A DNA stretch of 64,000 nucleotides from Sabethes cyaneus. Taxonomy: Eukaryota > Arthropoda > Insecta > Diptera > Culicidae. Where the stretch lies: assembly GCF_943734655.1 (NCBI RefSeq), contig NC_071355.1:208741603-208805602 (forward strand), given 5' to 3'. The notes beneath the pieces are model-generated. The model saw only the letters and a list, made by a program, of their open reading frames with translations, ran no database searches and had not been told where the DNA came from. A program made the position numbers and the translations under genes. Below, piece by piece: positions 24,040 through 35,344 of the stretch. How positions within the stretch are numbered: position 1 is the stretch's first letter; every line of letters begins with the position of its first letter.

Positions 24040-24330
24040 GCAAATTCAAGTTCATTTTCAAGTCCGATTACAAATTAAATTTTAAGTTAAGTTTCAAGCC
24101 TAATTTAAGCTTAATTTCAAATCCAAAGTAAGTAAGTTTAAGTTCGATTGCAAATACGATCTCAAATACAATTTATATCTAATTTCAAGTCCAATTTTAA
24201 TTCGTACTTTATTTTCAATTTCAAGTCTAATTTCATGTCTGTTGCCAAGTTTAATTACAATTTTAATTTTGAGTCTAACTTCAAGTCCGATTTCATGTCC
24301 AATTTTAAATGCATCAAAAATTCATATCTC
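24040..24330 (+). repeat. Degenerate 12-mer satellite, AATTTCAAGTCC type
   Basis: Words such as TTCAAGTCCGATT, TTTCAAGTCTAATTTCA and TTCAAGTCCAATTTTAAT recur every 12 bp or a multiple of it. Frames through it give the repetitive Asn/Phe/Lys/Ser protein expected from such DNA. Related tracts flank the element at 29826-32090. Confidence 0.8.
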
Positions 24331-24332
24331 AT

Positions 24333-25431
24333 TAAGGGGCCATCCATAAAGTACGTCACGCTTATAGGGGGGAGGGGGGTTGACCTAAACGTGACGATTT
24401 GTGACATAGGGGAGAGGGGGAGTATAAAGTTATGTGACGTCACAAGAAAAAAAATTCAAATGTAAAATTTATTCGGGGATTTATAAAAAGGCTTCTTCAT
24501 TTTGAGATAAAACTATTGAAAGTTTCTATAAAATTAACGTACTGATGGATTTTTTAACATATTGTAACAGGACTTATTTATTTTTGTAGTATGAACTCTC
24601 CATTAAAGCTTTACAGAATATGCTGTACACCACTGAAGAACTCTTTGAGTACCGTCCTGCCTAAAATGTTTTTGCAACCGCAAATTGTAGTCACATAAAC
24701 TCCTGAGGGGCTACGGGGTGCTACCAGAGACCAATGGCAATGTTTCCTCTTGACATTCTTGCTGAACTCAATCGAAGAACCTAAACTCATGCCGAAGTTC
24801 CACGGCTGGTTTTAAGGTTCTTCTGTACAACCTATACTGCCCCTGTCTCAAAAGCATCCGGAAGGATAGAGTTTGTGCCACTTGCGGATTAAATTTCGCA
24901 TCTAAAGTAATGTTGAATGATTGCAAAAAAATACACAAAATGACAAAATCCGTCAGAAAAGTTCTACCAAGGCGTGTTACGCAAGACGTCAGCAGGAAGT
25001 CCTGATTCTTTCAACTATAGTTCTATAGATCAGACGAATTTGAGTGGATGGATGTAAAGGACGTGGATATGCGCGAAACATTAATCGACGACACATCAGC
25101 GACTTCGGAAGCGTTTCCGATCGCAGCAATTGGAGATCATCTTCAAAATCCGTCAATCGATGACTTATAAGCTCGAACATTTTCCTTCTTTTATTTGCCG
25201 AAATTCATTTTTGTTATTTGATGAATTGATTGAAATGAATTAAATTGATAGCTTGAAATTAAAAGGCTGGAATGTATATTTAATTTTTTTGTTGTGAAGG
25301 GGGGTGGGGTGCCGTATCGTGACGTACTTTCTCAGGGGGGGTCATGAATGTGTGACCAAATGTGACAATGGGGGGAGGGGGGGTTGATTTTGGTCAAAAT
25401 TTGCGTGACGTACTAAATGGATGTCGCCTAA
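24333..25431. mobile_element. ~1.1-kb TIR element, CCATCCATAAAGTACGTCAC ends
   Basis: The left end TAAGGGGCCATCCATAAAG with GTACGTCACG pairs with the right end CGTGACGTACTAAATGGATG then TCGCCTAA. Next to each end lies a run of G's with GTGACAATG or GTGACATAG words. The interior has only short chance frames. The type is common in arthropod genomes; I did not resolve a target duplication. A shorter relative with the same GTGACAAAGAGGGGGAGGGG words sits at 47772-48194. Confidence 0.75.
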
Positions 25432-25561
25432 CTAAACTGTACGCTGAAATATTTCTTATGAAAATGTAAGTAAATTTTCTTAGCATATTCACAGATGGAT
25501 TAGCGACAGATCTAGTGGTCCGTCTCTTGCTGCTCCTGGAGAAAAAAGGATAACTTTGCAT

Positions 25562-25800
25562 TCAATTTATTTATTGCTTTCAATTGTTACAGAAAGTTAT
25601 TCAGTATATTAATATACACATTTTCTATGAAGACTCTAAAGTTATTGAGTTTATTAAAATACACATTTTCATGATTTTTAAGCGCCTTTTTAAAAAAAAT
25701 CATCAAATTTTGCAACCAGTAAGAGATATATGGTTACTTTGTTTAGCAAAGTTGCCCATTTTAGTGTATTCTACAACTTTTCTGAAGAAAAAAAGTTTTT
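25562..25800 (+). repeat. Dispersed repeat related to 18780-19017
   Basis: TTTATTGCTTTCAATTGTTA, AGTTATTCAGTATATTAATA and TACACATTTTC match the copy at 18940-19000. It ends directly at the GACGTAGGACTACGTC terminus of the next element. Confidence 0.6.
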
Positions 25801-26830
25801 GACGTAGGACTACGTCTTACGGCAAGATTTGGGATAGGGTGTCATTCCAAAAAATCGAAAAATGCGAGCGTCACGAAAAATGAAAGGTTTTGAGCGCCAA
25901 TAGCTCAGCGGTTTTCCGATCGATTTTCAATATTCTTACACCAATCGATCGGAAAATCTTCTAAGAATTGACCCAAATGAAGGAAACTATGGATACTTGA
26001 TGTTGAATTATTGAAAAATTGAAAATAATGAACCTATGTTTTATCAGAGTTCTCGCTTCGTGATTGGTTGGAAGATTCTTTACGATGATCTAAACCTATA
26101 CCAATTTGATATCTGTGCTTGGGAAGTAAGCCAAAACAAGTGACCAAGTTTCCTAATTTCAACAACATTTCTTAACACCGCGGTTAAACCTAGACCATTT
26201 TGATGTCCTTGCTTGGGAAGTACGCCAGAGAGAGTGACAAAGCCCCCTCGAGTCAACAGACTTCTTACGAACGCGATTAAACCTAGTCTAATTTGATGTC
26301 TGTGTTAGGGAAGTGTGCCAGAAAAAATGACACAAGTTCGTTGTCCCAACAGATCGCAAATTCTTTACTGCGTGACGATTAAACCTCGGCGAACTTGATA
26401 AAACTTGTGCTCGGCGAACTTGTGTTGGAAAAATGTGCTACAGCTGTACTATTCGGTTATAATAAGACTGTATGAATACGCATGCTTGCCGTTTCATTAG
26501 AAGTGTAGTGAAAAGATGTGCTGTTGATAAAATAAAATTGAATTGGTAAAATCCGTTCAACGTGGGAAACCATGGATAATAAAAACAATCTTTAATTTCA
26601 GTAAGGTAGCAGGAAAGCAATAGTTTGTGTTCTTGATTTTGTTAAATTGTTTTCAAATGCACAATCTTTTGAGAATTGAACGTATGCAATGTTACTACCT
26701 TGATTAATGTTACATACAACGCATGTAGCATATATATATGTTGCATATAGCATGTATAGATGAAGAATCGAATGATTACAAGCATGAATACATGCCACTA
26801 TCACTACAAAGAGACTTACGTAGTCCTGCG
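25801..26830 (+). mobile_element. Modular MITE with GACGTAGGACTACGTC ends
   Basis: The left terminus GACGTAGGACTACGTCTTAC faces the right terminus ACTTACGTAGTCCTGCGTC, whose complement is GACGCAGGACTACGTAAGT. Between 26080 and 26420 there are four ~100-bp modules with AAACCTAGACCATTTTGATG, CTTGGGAAGTACGCCAGA and GCGATTAAACCTAG. The copy at 8066-8713 is the inverse of its left two-thirds. No transposase. Confidence 0.7.
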
Positions 26831-27044
26831 TCACCAGTATGCGGCCGTGTCTTGTACACAACCCCTCTGATTTTTTGGACGTATTCCAAAACCCAAAAGT
26901 TTGTGTCAGCCTTATATGTGGATTCACGGACACCATAATAGTGTTGGAGGATGCGCTATATTTTATTAATAAACTTCTATGAAGATACCATCGTTGAAAA
27001 TTTACGCTATTTTTACGTAATCGTATTTCGTATTTTTGCGTATT

Positions 27045-29560
27045 TAGGAGAGAATCAGCCAAAATGAACCTTTTGTAAATTCTTCATGGTACGAAATCGA
27101 TAATATTCAACTCACCAGATGGTTTCCAAATCAATAGGTGGTATTCGAGTTTATTCTCCGGGTTTTGAGTTAGTTTTAAACGGTTTAATTACGTTTTACT
27201 ATGTATTTAGCGGGGCTGGTACCGAAAGGCCGAAACACAAATGGCCGAATCACGAATGGCCGAATCACGAATAACCGAAATCCAAACGGCCGAATTCCAA
27301 CAGCAGTGATAGAAGACCGAATCGTGAAAGGCCAAATCACGAATGGCCGAATCACGAATGGCCGAGTCACGAATGGTCGAATCACGAATGGTCGAATCAC
27401 GAATGGCCGAATCACGAAAGGTCGAATTTTTATTGCTCATTTTGTTAGACTTTACACATTTTGAACAAATTTTTTCGTCTATTTCTCTCCGCGAATTTGA
27501 AACATCCCATCGAAAAACCTTTAAAATTTTCTCCTCTATTACCTTTCGTTCCCCTCACAGCTCTGTGGTGATCAGCTGCAATGATAGGTGAAGGAAAAAA
27601 GCTTTTCGTAAAATTCTGTACCTTAGTTTCAGAAAAACAAGACATGCTCTGTGTTTTATTTTTTGTTTTGGTAGATACAGTATAGATGATTGATAGTTGT
27701 TTCTTCCCCTAAGCGCGAATGATTTACGTTTATTATAGGGTGCGAGGTCTATTGATGTTTCCTAGATGTTTCCTAGATGATTTAGTGTGAGACGGCCGCA
27801 GGCCGCGAGTGTTCGTCAGTGACCCGCCGTCGGAAGCACCACTACTCTTTAGGTGCATGCATTTTCCTAGGTTTACTGACTAGTAGGGATTAGCCCTTAG
27901 TTAAGTCCGAATGAGCGACAGCGTGTAAGGACAGCTTGTACTCAACATTTGTGAGGCCAAAGGCCGTGATTATTTTCGGCTTCGTGTTTCAGCCTTTTGT
28001 GATTCGGCCGTTTGTGATTCTGCCGTTCGTGATTCGGCCGCTTGTGATTCGGCCGTTCGTGACTCGACCATTAGATATATTATGCCATTTGTTATTTCGG
28101 CCATTTGTGTTTCGACCATTCGTAGGTAATCTATTTAGGGGTGAATTGGGCAAAATGGACTATTCTTTCGTTTCGCACTGTTTGCAATGGATGGAATTTC
28201 ATTCATCTGACGTTTTGACAACATTGGAAAGCTATTTAAGTTTATTTCACGGGCGACAAATAAGTTTCTATACTGTTTAATTAGCTTCAATCACGATTTC
28301 TGGGAGAATTTAGGCAAAATGGACATTTTGCCGAGGCCTGCACAAGATAGAGCTTTCACCAATGGAATGCATTGTTTATATAAAAATTGGTATCTTGCGG
28401 GATTCTTAACAAGCAGCTTCTAAATAATGAGGACTACGAGCTCATTTTTGTCCATTGTGCAACGGAAGAAAAAGGGAAAGCGAGGCAAAATAAGAGAAAA
28501 ATGAACAGAAAAAGTAGGAAAATGTAAGAGAAAAAGCAAAATGAGAGAGAGGATGGAATAACAAACAAATACCGAGGAAAACGAGAAAAAATAATGAGGA
28601 CAAACTGGGAAAAAAAGAAAAAAAATGATATAGAAACGGAGGAAACGAAATACGAGAGTAAGAAAATTGAGAAACTAGAAACGAAAAAGAGAAAGAAAAA
28701 GCCAAAACGGTGGGCAAACGAGATAAAAGCAGAAGCGGAACGAAATAAAAAATTAGATATAAAAATGAGTTAACGGGACAGAAAATAAAAAGTGACTGGA
28801 AAAGAGGAAAAACGGGCCTCTTCCTGGACATAAAAAAAGAAAAACACGAGGCGAGAGGAAAAACGAGAAAAATAGTGGGAAAAGGGCCAGAACCCGTGGA
28901 AAAACAGGAAAGAAAAAGAGGGAAAACTAGATAAAAAAAGTGAAAATGGAACAAAAAACAAAAAAAGGTAAAATAATATTCTTCTCTATTCTAGAAAATA
29001 AAAAGAAAAACGATAGAGGAAACGAGGAAAACGGGTAAACGAGGTCAAACGGGATATAAAAGGGGAAAGATGGAACAAAATGGAAATGGGATGAAAAAAT
29101 GGGACAGAAAAATAGTAAAAAAAACAACCGACCGGAAAACCGACCAAAGCAAAAGGTTAAACTGTAAAGAAAATAGACGAAAAACGGTAAATAAAATAGA
29201 AAACCGCAGAGAAAAGGGAGCCTAAAATACAATAAACGTGTCAGAAAAAAAGAAAAAATAGAATATCTAAAAGATGAAAAAACGTAATAACTGAAGGCAA
29301 AAAAAAACTAGTAGAAGAGTTAGAAAATTGAAAACGAGCAAAAGACAGAGAAAAGACGGAAAATGCAATAGAAAATTGCAACAAATGACGCAAGACTGGA
29401 CAAAAAATAAGAAAAAATGGAACAGGAAACGAAGAAAAACGGAAGGAAAAAAGGATAATGAAAGCAAAATCCAAGGAAATGGATTTAATACGAAGAAAAA
29501 CAGAACGAAAAGTGGAAAAAGTGAGCTGGAAGACAGAAAAGAGGTAAAACATGTATAAGA
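27045..29560 (+). repeat. Long-TIR purine-core element, copy C, split by a foldback element
   Basis: The left TIR begins near 27045 and runs to 27203, is interrupted by the foldback element, and resumes at 28139 (GGGTGAATTGGGCAAAATGG) to about 28455. From 28456 to about 29560 the + strand is almost only A and G. The right TIR expected by comparison with copy A is missing. The many Phe/Ser/Leu open frames on the - strand are artefacts of the purine tract. Confidence 0.75.
27211..28131. mobile_element. Foldback element with minisatellite arms
   Basis: The left arm (to 27427) is about a dozen 15-bp units of GGCCGAATCACGAAT. The right arm (27985-28125) carries the inverse, GTGATTCGGCCGTTC. A unique loop of about 550 bp, with no long open frame, separates them. 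TATTTAG flanks both sides (27204-27210, 28132-28138), and the uninterrupted host sequence at 19060 has it once. This fits a 7-bp target duplication. Repetitive frames in the arms are not genes. Confidence 0.85.
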
Positions 29561-29609
29561 GTCTGACGAAATATGCCAATCGTTATTTAAAGTAAAACCT
29601 CGTATCTAT

Positions 29610-29825
29610 TTTAGTATTTTTGTCCAAATTCAAGACTAATTTAATATCCAATGTCAAGTTTAGACTAAACTGAACTAAACTAATGTCAAGTTCTATTGAA
29701 TATATGATCGTAAGGCTAACTTTAAGTTTAATTTAATTCCAAGTTTAAGTCACATATAAATTTTGACATACATACAAATTCAAGTAAAATTTGAAGGCCC
29801 ATTTCAAATAAAAATTTTAATTCTC
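29610..29825 (+). repeat. Degenerate 12-mer satellite, left flank
   Basis: CAAATTCAAGACTAATTTAA, CCAATGTCAAGTTTAGAC and AATTCCAAGTTTAAGTC repeat the AATTTCAAGTCC theme. The same theme resumes at 32150-32395 on the other side of the 2.3-kb element. Confidence 0.65.
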
Positions 29826-32090
29826 TTAATATTTTTTTTGAAACGATGATTCTACAATTGATGAAGGGACGGTAAGGGAAAGTAAATGAAGAAGGATTTT
29901 TTGAGAATGGAGGGGAAGAGTGGAAAGGAAGGGTAGGGGGGTAATAGGTAGCTACGCTTAACAAGTTGTCGTTGTGACTCCTATCTTTTGTCCAATGCTG
30001 GAAGGTGCATGGGTCGAACCAAGCTATAATCAGAGATTATAACCGGGTTTTGTAACCGTTGGTTCCAATTAAGCACTGACTGGGGACTTCATCCCAAGTT
30101 GAATCACTTTTCTTTTTCCACATCCACTATCCTGATTACGCCTCTGACCATGACGGTGTATGGTGAGAGAGCGATGCGTGTATATCTCCCACATGACATA
30201 AGTTCATGTTGAGTGTGCACGAGACTGAACAACCTTTCGGGAGAGGGTGTGAACGCACTCCACCAAAGTACATCTTTTGATTGATAGGGGGACATTAACT
30301 GGCAACGTCACTTAACGGTTACGTAACCGAACGGATGCGGCCAGATATGTCAAAATTCGACATTTTGTCGATTTGCGGCCCATCTAATGATATGTAGCTT
30401 CCAAAGCTTGGCATTAGGTGGACTCTTTCTTTCCGTCCTCGACCCTTGAGCAGTACAGAAGTGCGCGTCGGGAGGCCTAGTGTATTTAGTAGTGATAAAG
30501 TGTGTAAAATAATTATAGGGTAAATTAACTTAACGCTTATTGTGTTCTTATTTTTTCTAGAGCTTAAAGTAATGTAAAAAGTACAAACTTAATTTGGAAA
30601 GTGCTTAAAATTAGATTTAAAATACTACGGTTAAAACAAAGAAATCAAATTAAAAAAGGTGTTTAGTAGTATAGTAACCTAACCTAAAATTAGTATACTG
30701 AAAGCTTATTTCTATTGTTTAACTTTAGCTGAATACCAAATTAAAAGTGAAACGAATACCACGTGTAAGCACAAGAGACAAATTAAAAAGATACAAGAAA
30801 AGGTAATGTGTTAAAAATTGTCATTGAGCATTACAAACTTCTAAAATTGTTATTGGCACGCACATGTTAAAAATCTTGTTATACTTAAATTAATAAAAAC
30901 CGACAGGTCCATGTAAGGGCCTTTTCTTTCTTTGTATCGGAAACAACTTTCCGAGTTTTCTTCATAGCGCATGAACAACCCCCGGCTTTCCACGTGATTG
31001 GGTGGAAATAGAGCCAATTTCAGCTTGGTCGAACCTGACGGAAATCCACTTTGTATTATACGACGGATAAAGAAACCTACGTTTCATGGCAGATAAGACG
31101 ACATCACGGGTATACAGCAGCGTGCTCAGGTTATCTGACGTTAACCTTTAATTTCACCGGTGAGCCTTGGTCGGGGCACGTGGAAGTGTCTGACCTTCGA
31201 TAACCTCAAAAGTACGTCGCAGTCGAACACACCCGAGGAGTAAATGGTTGACGACCCCCGGCCGTTTAGAAAATTTACGTGCTGGAACGGCGGGACTATC
31301 ACCTGTATGCAGGCCCGTGAGTGTTTAGGATTAAGCCTAGAAATATTAAGTTCGAGATAGAACACATAAGTTTCCGTGTATTTACCCTACTTTTGAGTAC
31401 ATTAGTAATATTCGTAGCCCACAAAAGGGGGTTTCAGTCCTCGCTGGTCGAGGGTCAGCTCAGAATCAAAGCGTTCGCGGCTTTTGAGCATTCCCCATCA
31501 TTAGGTTCCGTTCGGGGAAAGTAACTGTAAATGATCGCTAGTTCATGTACTAAATTCACCACGTCGGATAGTTCCCCTCCCATGCCCATAAAGTTGTTCA
31601 CCGCGGCTCGCAGGCATTAGCCAGTCAGCGTTTGTCAGTGTGCGTGATAACGATCCTGAGATCCCCTTTCTCCGGGTGCATAAAGCATGCGTAGATAGGG
31701 ATGTCTATAACCAAGAAGAGTTATAGTTTGAACTCACAACACCTGCCACGGCGTGTGGCTCGCTGGTACCCGTGTACCTTTGCCATAGAGGCGCTGGACA
31801 AAAGAAGTCTGCAAAACCCTCCTTATTAACCGTAGCGACATGGGTTGGGCTATTTTTAGACACAAATTGTGCCTCTTCCTTCACCTACTGTAGAATGCAC
31901 CTTCCAGCATTGGACAAAAGATAGGAGTCACAACGCCAACTTGTTAAGCGTAGCTACCTATTACCCCCCGCCCCCCCCCCCCCCTTCCTTTCCACTCTTC
32001 CCCTCCATTCTCAAAAATCCTTCTTCATTTACTTTCCCTTACCGTCCTTTCATCAATTGTAGAATCATCGTTTCAAAAAAAAATATTAAT
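29826..32090. mobile_element. 2.27-kb element with ~185-bp terminal inverted repeats
   Basis: The left arm 29826-30010 (TTGAAACGATGATTCTACAA, AGTGGAAAGGAAGGG, AACAAGTTGTCGTTGTGACT) matches the reverse complement of 31893-32090. The right arm carries an expanded poly-C run (about 31967-31984). A third solo arm is at 40285-40475. Inside, 31730-31800 and 40500-40530 share CCACAACACCYGCCA-like words next to the TCGAACC motif, which hints at tRNA-related sequence. The rest of the interior (30020-31890) encodes nothing I recognise; it may be a decayed retroelement. Confidence 0.75.
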
Positions 32091-32149
32091 ATATGCCTGA
32101 CCGCATTTCAAGGTCATGACTAAACTCACGAGTTTGGTCAATTTAATTC

Positions 32150-32395
32150 TCTTTTCATTTATGTTCAATTTCATTTTTTTCTAGTTTCAAGTAAAACTTC
32201 GCGTACAAGTTACTCCAAATTTAAGTCCAATTTTAATTCTAATTTCCAGTTCAATTTCGAGCCCAAATTATGCCATATAAATGCCATATGTCAAACCCGA
32301 GTCCACTTTTACCTCTAATTTCGATTACAGTTCTAAGTCTCATTTATAGTCCAATTTCAGTTTTGATTTTAAATCCAACTGCACCCGAAAGTCCG
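32150..32395 (+). repeat. Degenerate 12-mer satellite, right flank
   Basis: TTCAATTTCATTTTTTTCTA, AATTTAAGTCCAATTTTAAT and TTCTAATTTCCAGTTCAATT continue the 12-bp theme seen at 29610-29825. From 32400 to 34600 I see no gene; frames are short, with no recognisable domain. Confidence 0.65.
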
Positions 32396-35344
32396 GGGTT
32401 TTTAACCTAATCGGTCGGTATTTCTGTGATAAGTAATAATAGGTTCGATATCCTGCAATTACTCGAATTTTCAGACCAAAACATTCTTCGAAAATATCGG
32501 GTGCCGCTCGTTTTATTTTGTCTCGGTACGCTAGTGACCGGAACTCTTGAATATTTTTCAAGGCAATATTTTTCAATTCTGAGTAAAGCAAAGATACAAA
32601 CTTTGAAATGGAAACTTCTTCATTTACGTAGTTTACGTGTCTAAAGCGTCACTTTTGAAATTGACCTAAAACGTAGCAAAAAACAACCGGTTTCGGGTGT
32701 GCAATAAAATGTAGGAACTCATTTCTACTGCTTTGTACGACTTATGCTGCGACCTTATTCGCACCAATCCAGCAATCCAGCTGTGCGATGCAAAGTTTTT
32801 TTTAGCAAACTCGTGACGCGCTCTCAGAATAGCCACCAGCACCTACAGCAGCAGTTCAGTCACATGCAACATTAACCTACTAACAAGGAAAAACAACTCC
32901 AAAACCAGAATCAAATTTAAATTCGATCAGCGATCGTCGCAAAGTACCCACCTGTATGAATAATTCATTCGAATTCCGTCGTGATTGACTCTCTAGAGTT
33001 GTACGTATGAATGGATTGAATACGTTATTCGTTTGTGTGGTTCGCTAAGAACGGGATCGACTTCTACAAGCACTCGTAGATGTTGTGAGAACAAAAGGAT
33101 AGCAAGCAAAACGTGTTGTCTGTCATACAGCCACCGGGTAAGATGAGAAAGATTTAGAATGTTTAACAGGGGTGTTCAAAAATTACATTCTCTAAATCCT
33201 TCCCTGACGGTTTGAAACCTGAACCCTAAAAACGTTGAAAGCTCAAGCTTGATCCGATGTAGAACCTGGCCACCCCCAAAATTTGTATATGAGTCATTTT
33301 TATTTGGATGGAATTATCAATCAAACTAATGGAATAATAAATTAAAAATATAGAAATCTTGACTCTGTGTGTTTTCAAAGTATCATGTGGAAAATTCCGC
33401 GAATCAACTTGATTCAGTAGAACTGGCGAACAGACAGTAGTTATTTTGACTGCAACGCATTTAACCCGAGTGAATATTGTGCTTTATTGATGATTGCTAC
33501 CATTACAATTCAGATGAATGATCATAATGATTCATAATATATGTAGCTTATACGACAACCAATCAACCTGTAAAAACGGTAAAGTTCAGAAGCATTCTCT
33601 TTTCGGTTTATACTTCTTTTATCGAAACAAAAAACGCAAGCTTCACTTTGCTGTTGTCGAGAGTTTCATCACACGAGCCGACTACCTGCAGCTTTTTTGA
33701 CATCCAATTATCAATCCAATGAAGCTAATTGAATTAGCGAATTTTAAATTAACAGTTCGTCAGAATCGCACTTTAGAGTTTCAAAACAATTTTGCTGCAA
33801 TTTATGGTTATTATCTGCTGGCAATAACCCGAAAACCATTCCTATAGTTTTTGCTTCGCGAAACTTTGAACGAAGCATATCGTGACGCTCGCTGGCTGGT
33901 GCAGATCATCACAGGCCACCGCTTGCTGTCAAACCAGCCAAGCTCTTCCACACACCGCACCGCAGCGTTACCACGCGTCTGCCGAAGCCGGTCTCACTTG
34001 TCCCTATCGGGCTGAGCCACCAATTAGCGTCATTAGCGATACCCGACGGGGTTTTGATTTTGCCCTTTCTCGTCCCGTTTGACCGACGCACTTTGTTGCA
34101 GTTTTCGGAGAGACTGCTAATGTGTTCGCCATAAGAATGTAGGTAATATAACATAACCTTGAATTTAAATAAAATTTTCACCCGATTTGACAGTGTCTTT
34201 CAGTGACATTTGAAGTCGTCTCTAAATTTGGCATAAATTGTAGAATTTAACCCCAAAAACCGGTTCCTAGCGGCTAACCAAAAGTAAGCCCAGGTTGGGT
34301 CGCACATAATGTACAATTACTCGTACTCACTGTTAATTATATTCTGATTTAATTGATCGGACTCTCAGAGTTTCTCAATAAAAAACGACCTTAATCTATA
34401 TTATTAGTGGTGACACTTGATCGTTAACATATGTTTTTGTTTAACCTCAAATGAGTCTTGTAAACTAGTGGCATAGTTGAAAAAGCATGTCAAACAACAG
34501 TTGGGCAGCACTTAAAAAATGTTCATTTATTACAATTTATCTAATAATTTGGTCTTAATGAATAGTGCAAATTGCAGCTGAATGATATCCAGTCTTTAGA
34601 CTCGGTTAGCAAATTAGGATGCAGGCGTCCCAAACACGGCTGGTAAACGGCTGAATAATGCTTACCGTCGGTGCCTTGTGTACGTGTAGGCATAAAATAG
34701 ACCCTGGCTCATAACCTCTTATTCAGCAACTCCTGTTCCTACCTCCTTGTGGTACCAGCCAGGATACGAGCAACTTTGGTGGAAATCGGGTAACCAACCC
34801 TGGTGGAAGCCAAGGTAGTATGCCTACAGGAAACGAGGGCTCTTTCGAGCTTCGTTGGCCCTACGGTGAAACAGGGGGTTGGTGAGCAGGTTTTGCAAAC
34901 CGTCACCCTGAATAATACTAAAGCACGGAACGGAGAACAAGGAAATTTTTACTGGAACAATCGGAATAGAACCACGCGACGAAAACAGACTATGGATTGG
35001 AAACTCGGGACGTGGAACTGCCGATCTCTCAGGAGGTGTGCTGGAAGAGCTCAACGGTACGTACGTTCAGAGATGGACATACCATCTACCAGAGCTGCGA
35101 CAACACACACGAGCTGGGTACAGCTTTCATAGTAATGGGCGAGATTCGGAAGTGGGTGATTGGATGGTAGCCAACCAATCCTCGAATGTGCAGGTTGAGA
35201 ATCAAGGGCCGATTCTTCAATATAAGCATCATCAACGTGCACAGCCCTCACCTCAGAAGTACCGATGACGACAAGTATGAATTCTACGCGCAGTTGGAGA
35301 GTTAATACGACCGCTGCCCAAAACATGATATCAAGATCGTCATC

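Noticed and set aside
24148..24465. 105-codon Asn/Phe/Ser-rich + frame
   Set aside because: Product of the degenerate 12-mer satellite, whose period is divisible by three, running into the next TIR element.
27185..27464. Repetitive proteins such as IRPFVIRPFV and NGRITNGRIT
   Set aside because: They are the 15-bp minisatellite read in different frames and strands; 15 is divisible by three, so all frames stay open.
28442..29579. Six overlapping hydrophobic-looking frames on -
   Set aside because: Same composition artefact of the purine tract; no start context, no conserved spacing, similar openness in overlapping frames.
31021..31140. DKETYVSW-like words resembling a mariner transposase
   Set aside because: Only a few residues match, with stops around them and no helix-turn-helix upstream; too weak to call.
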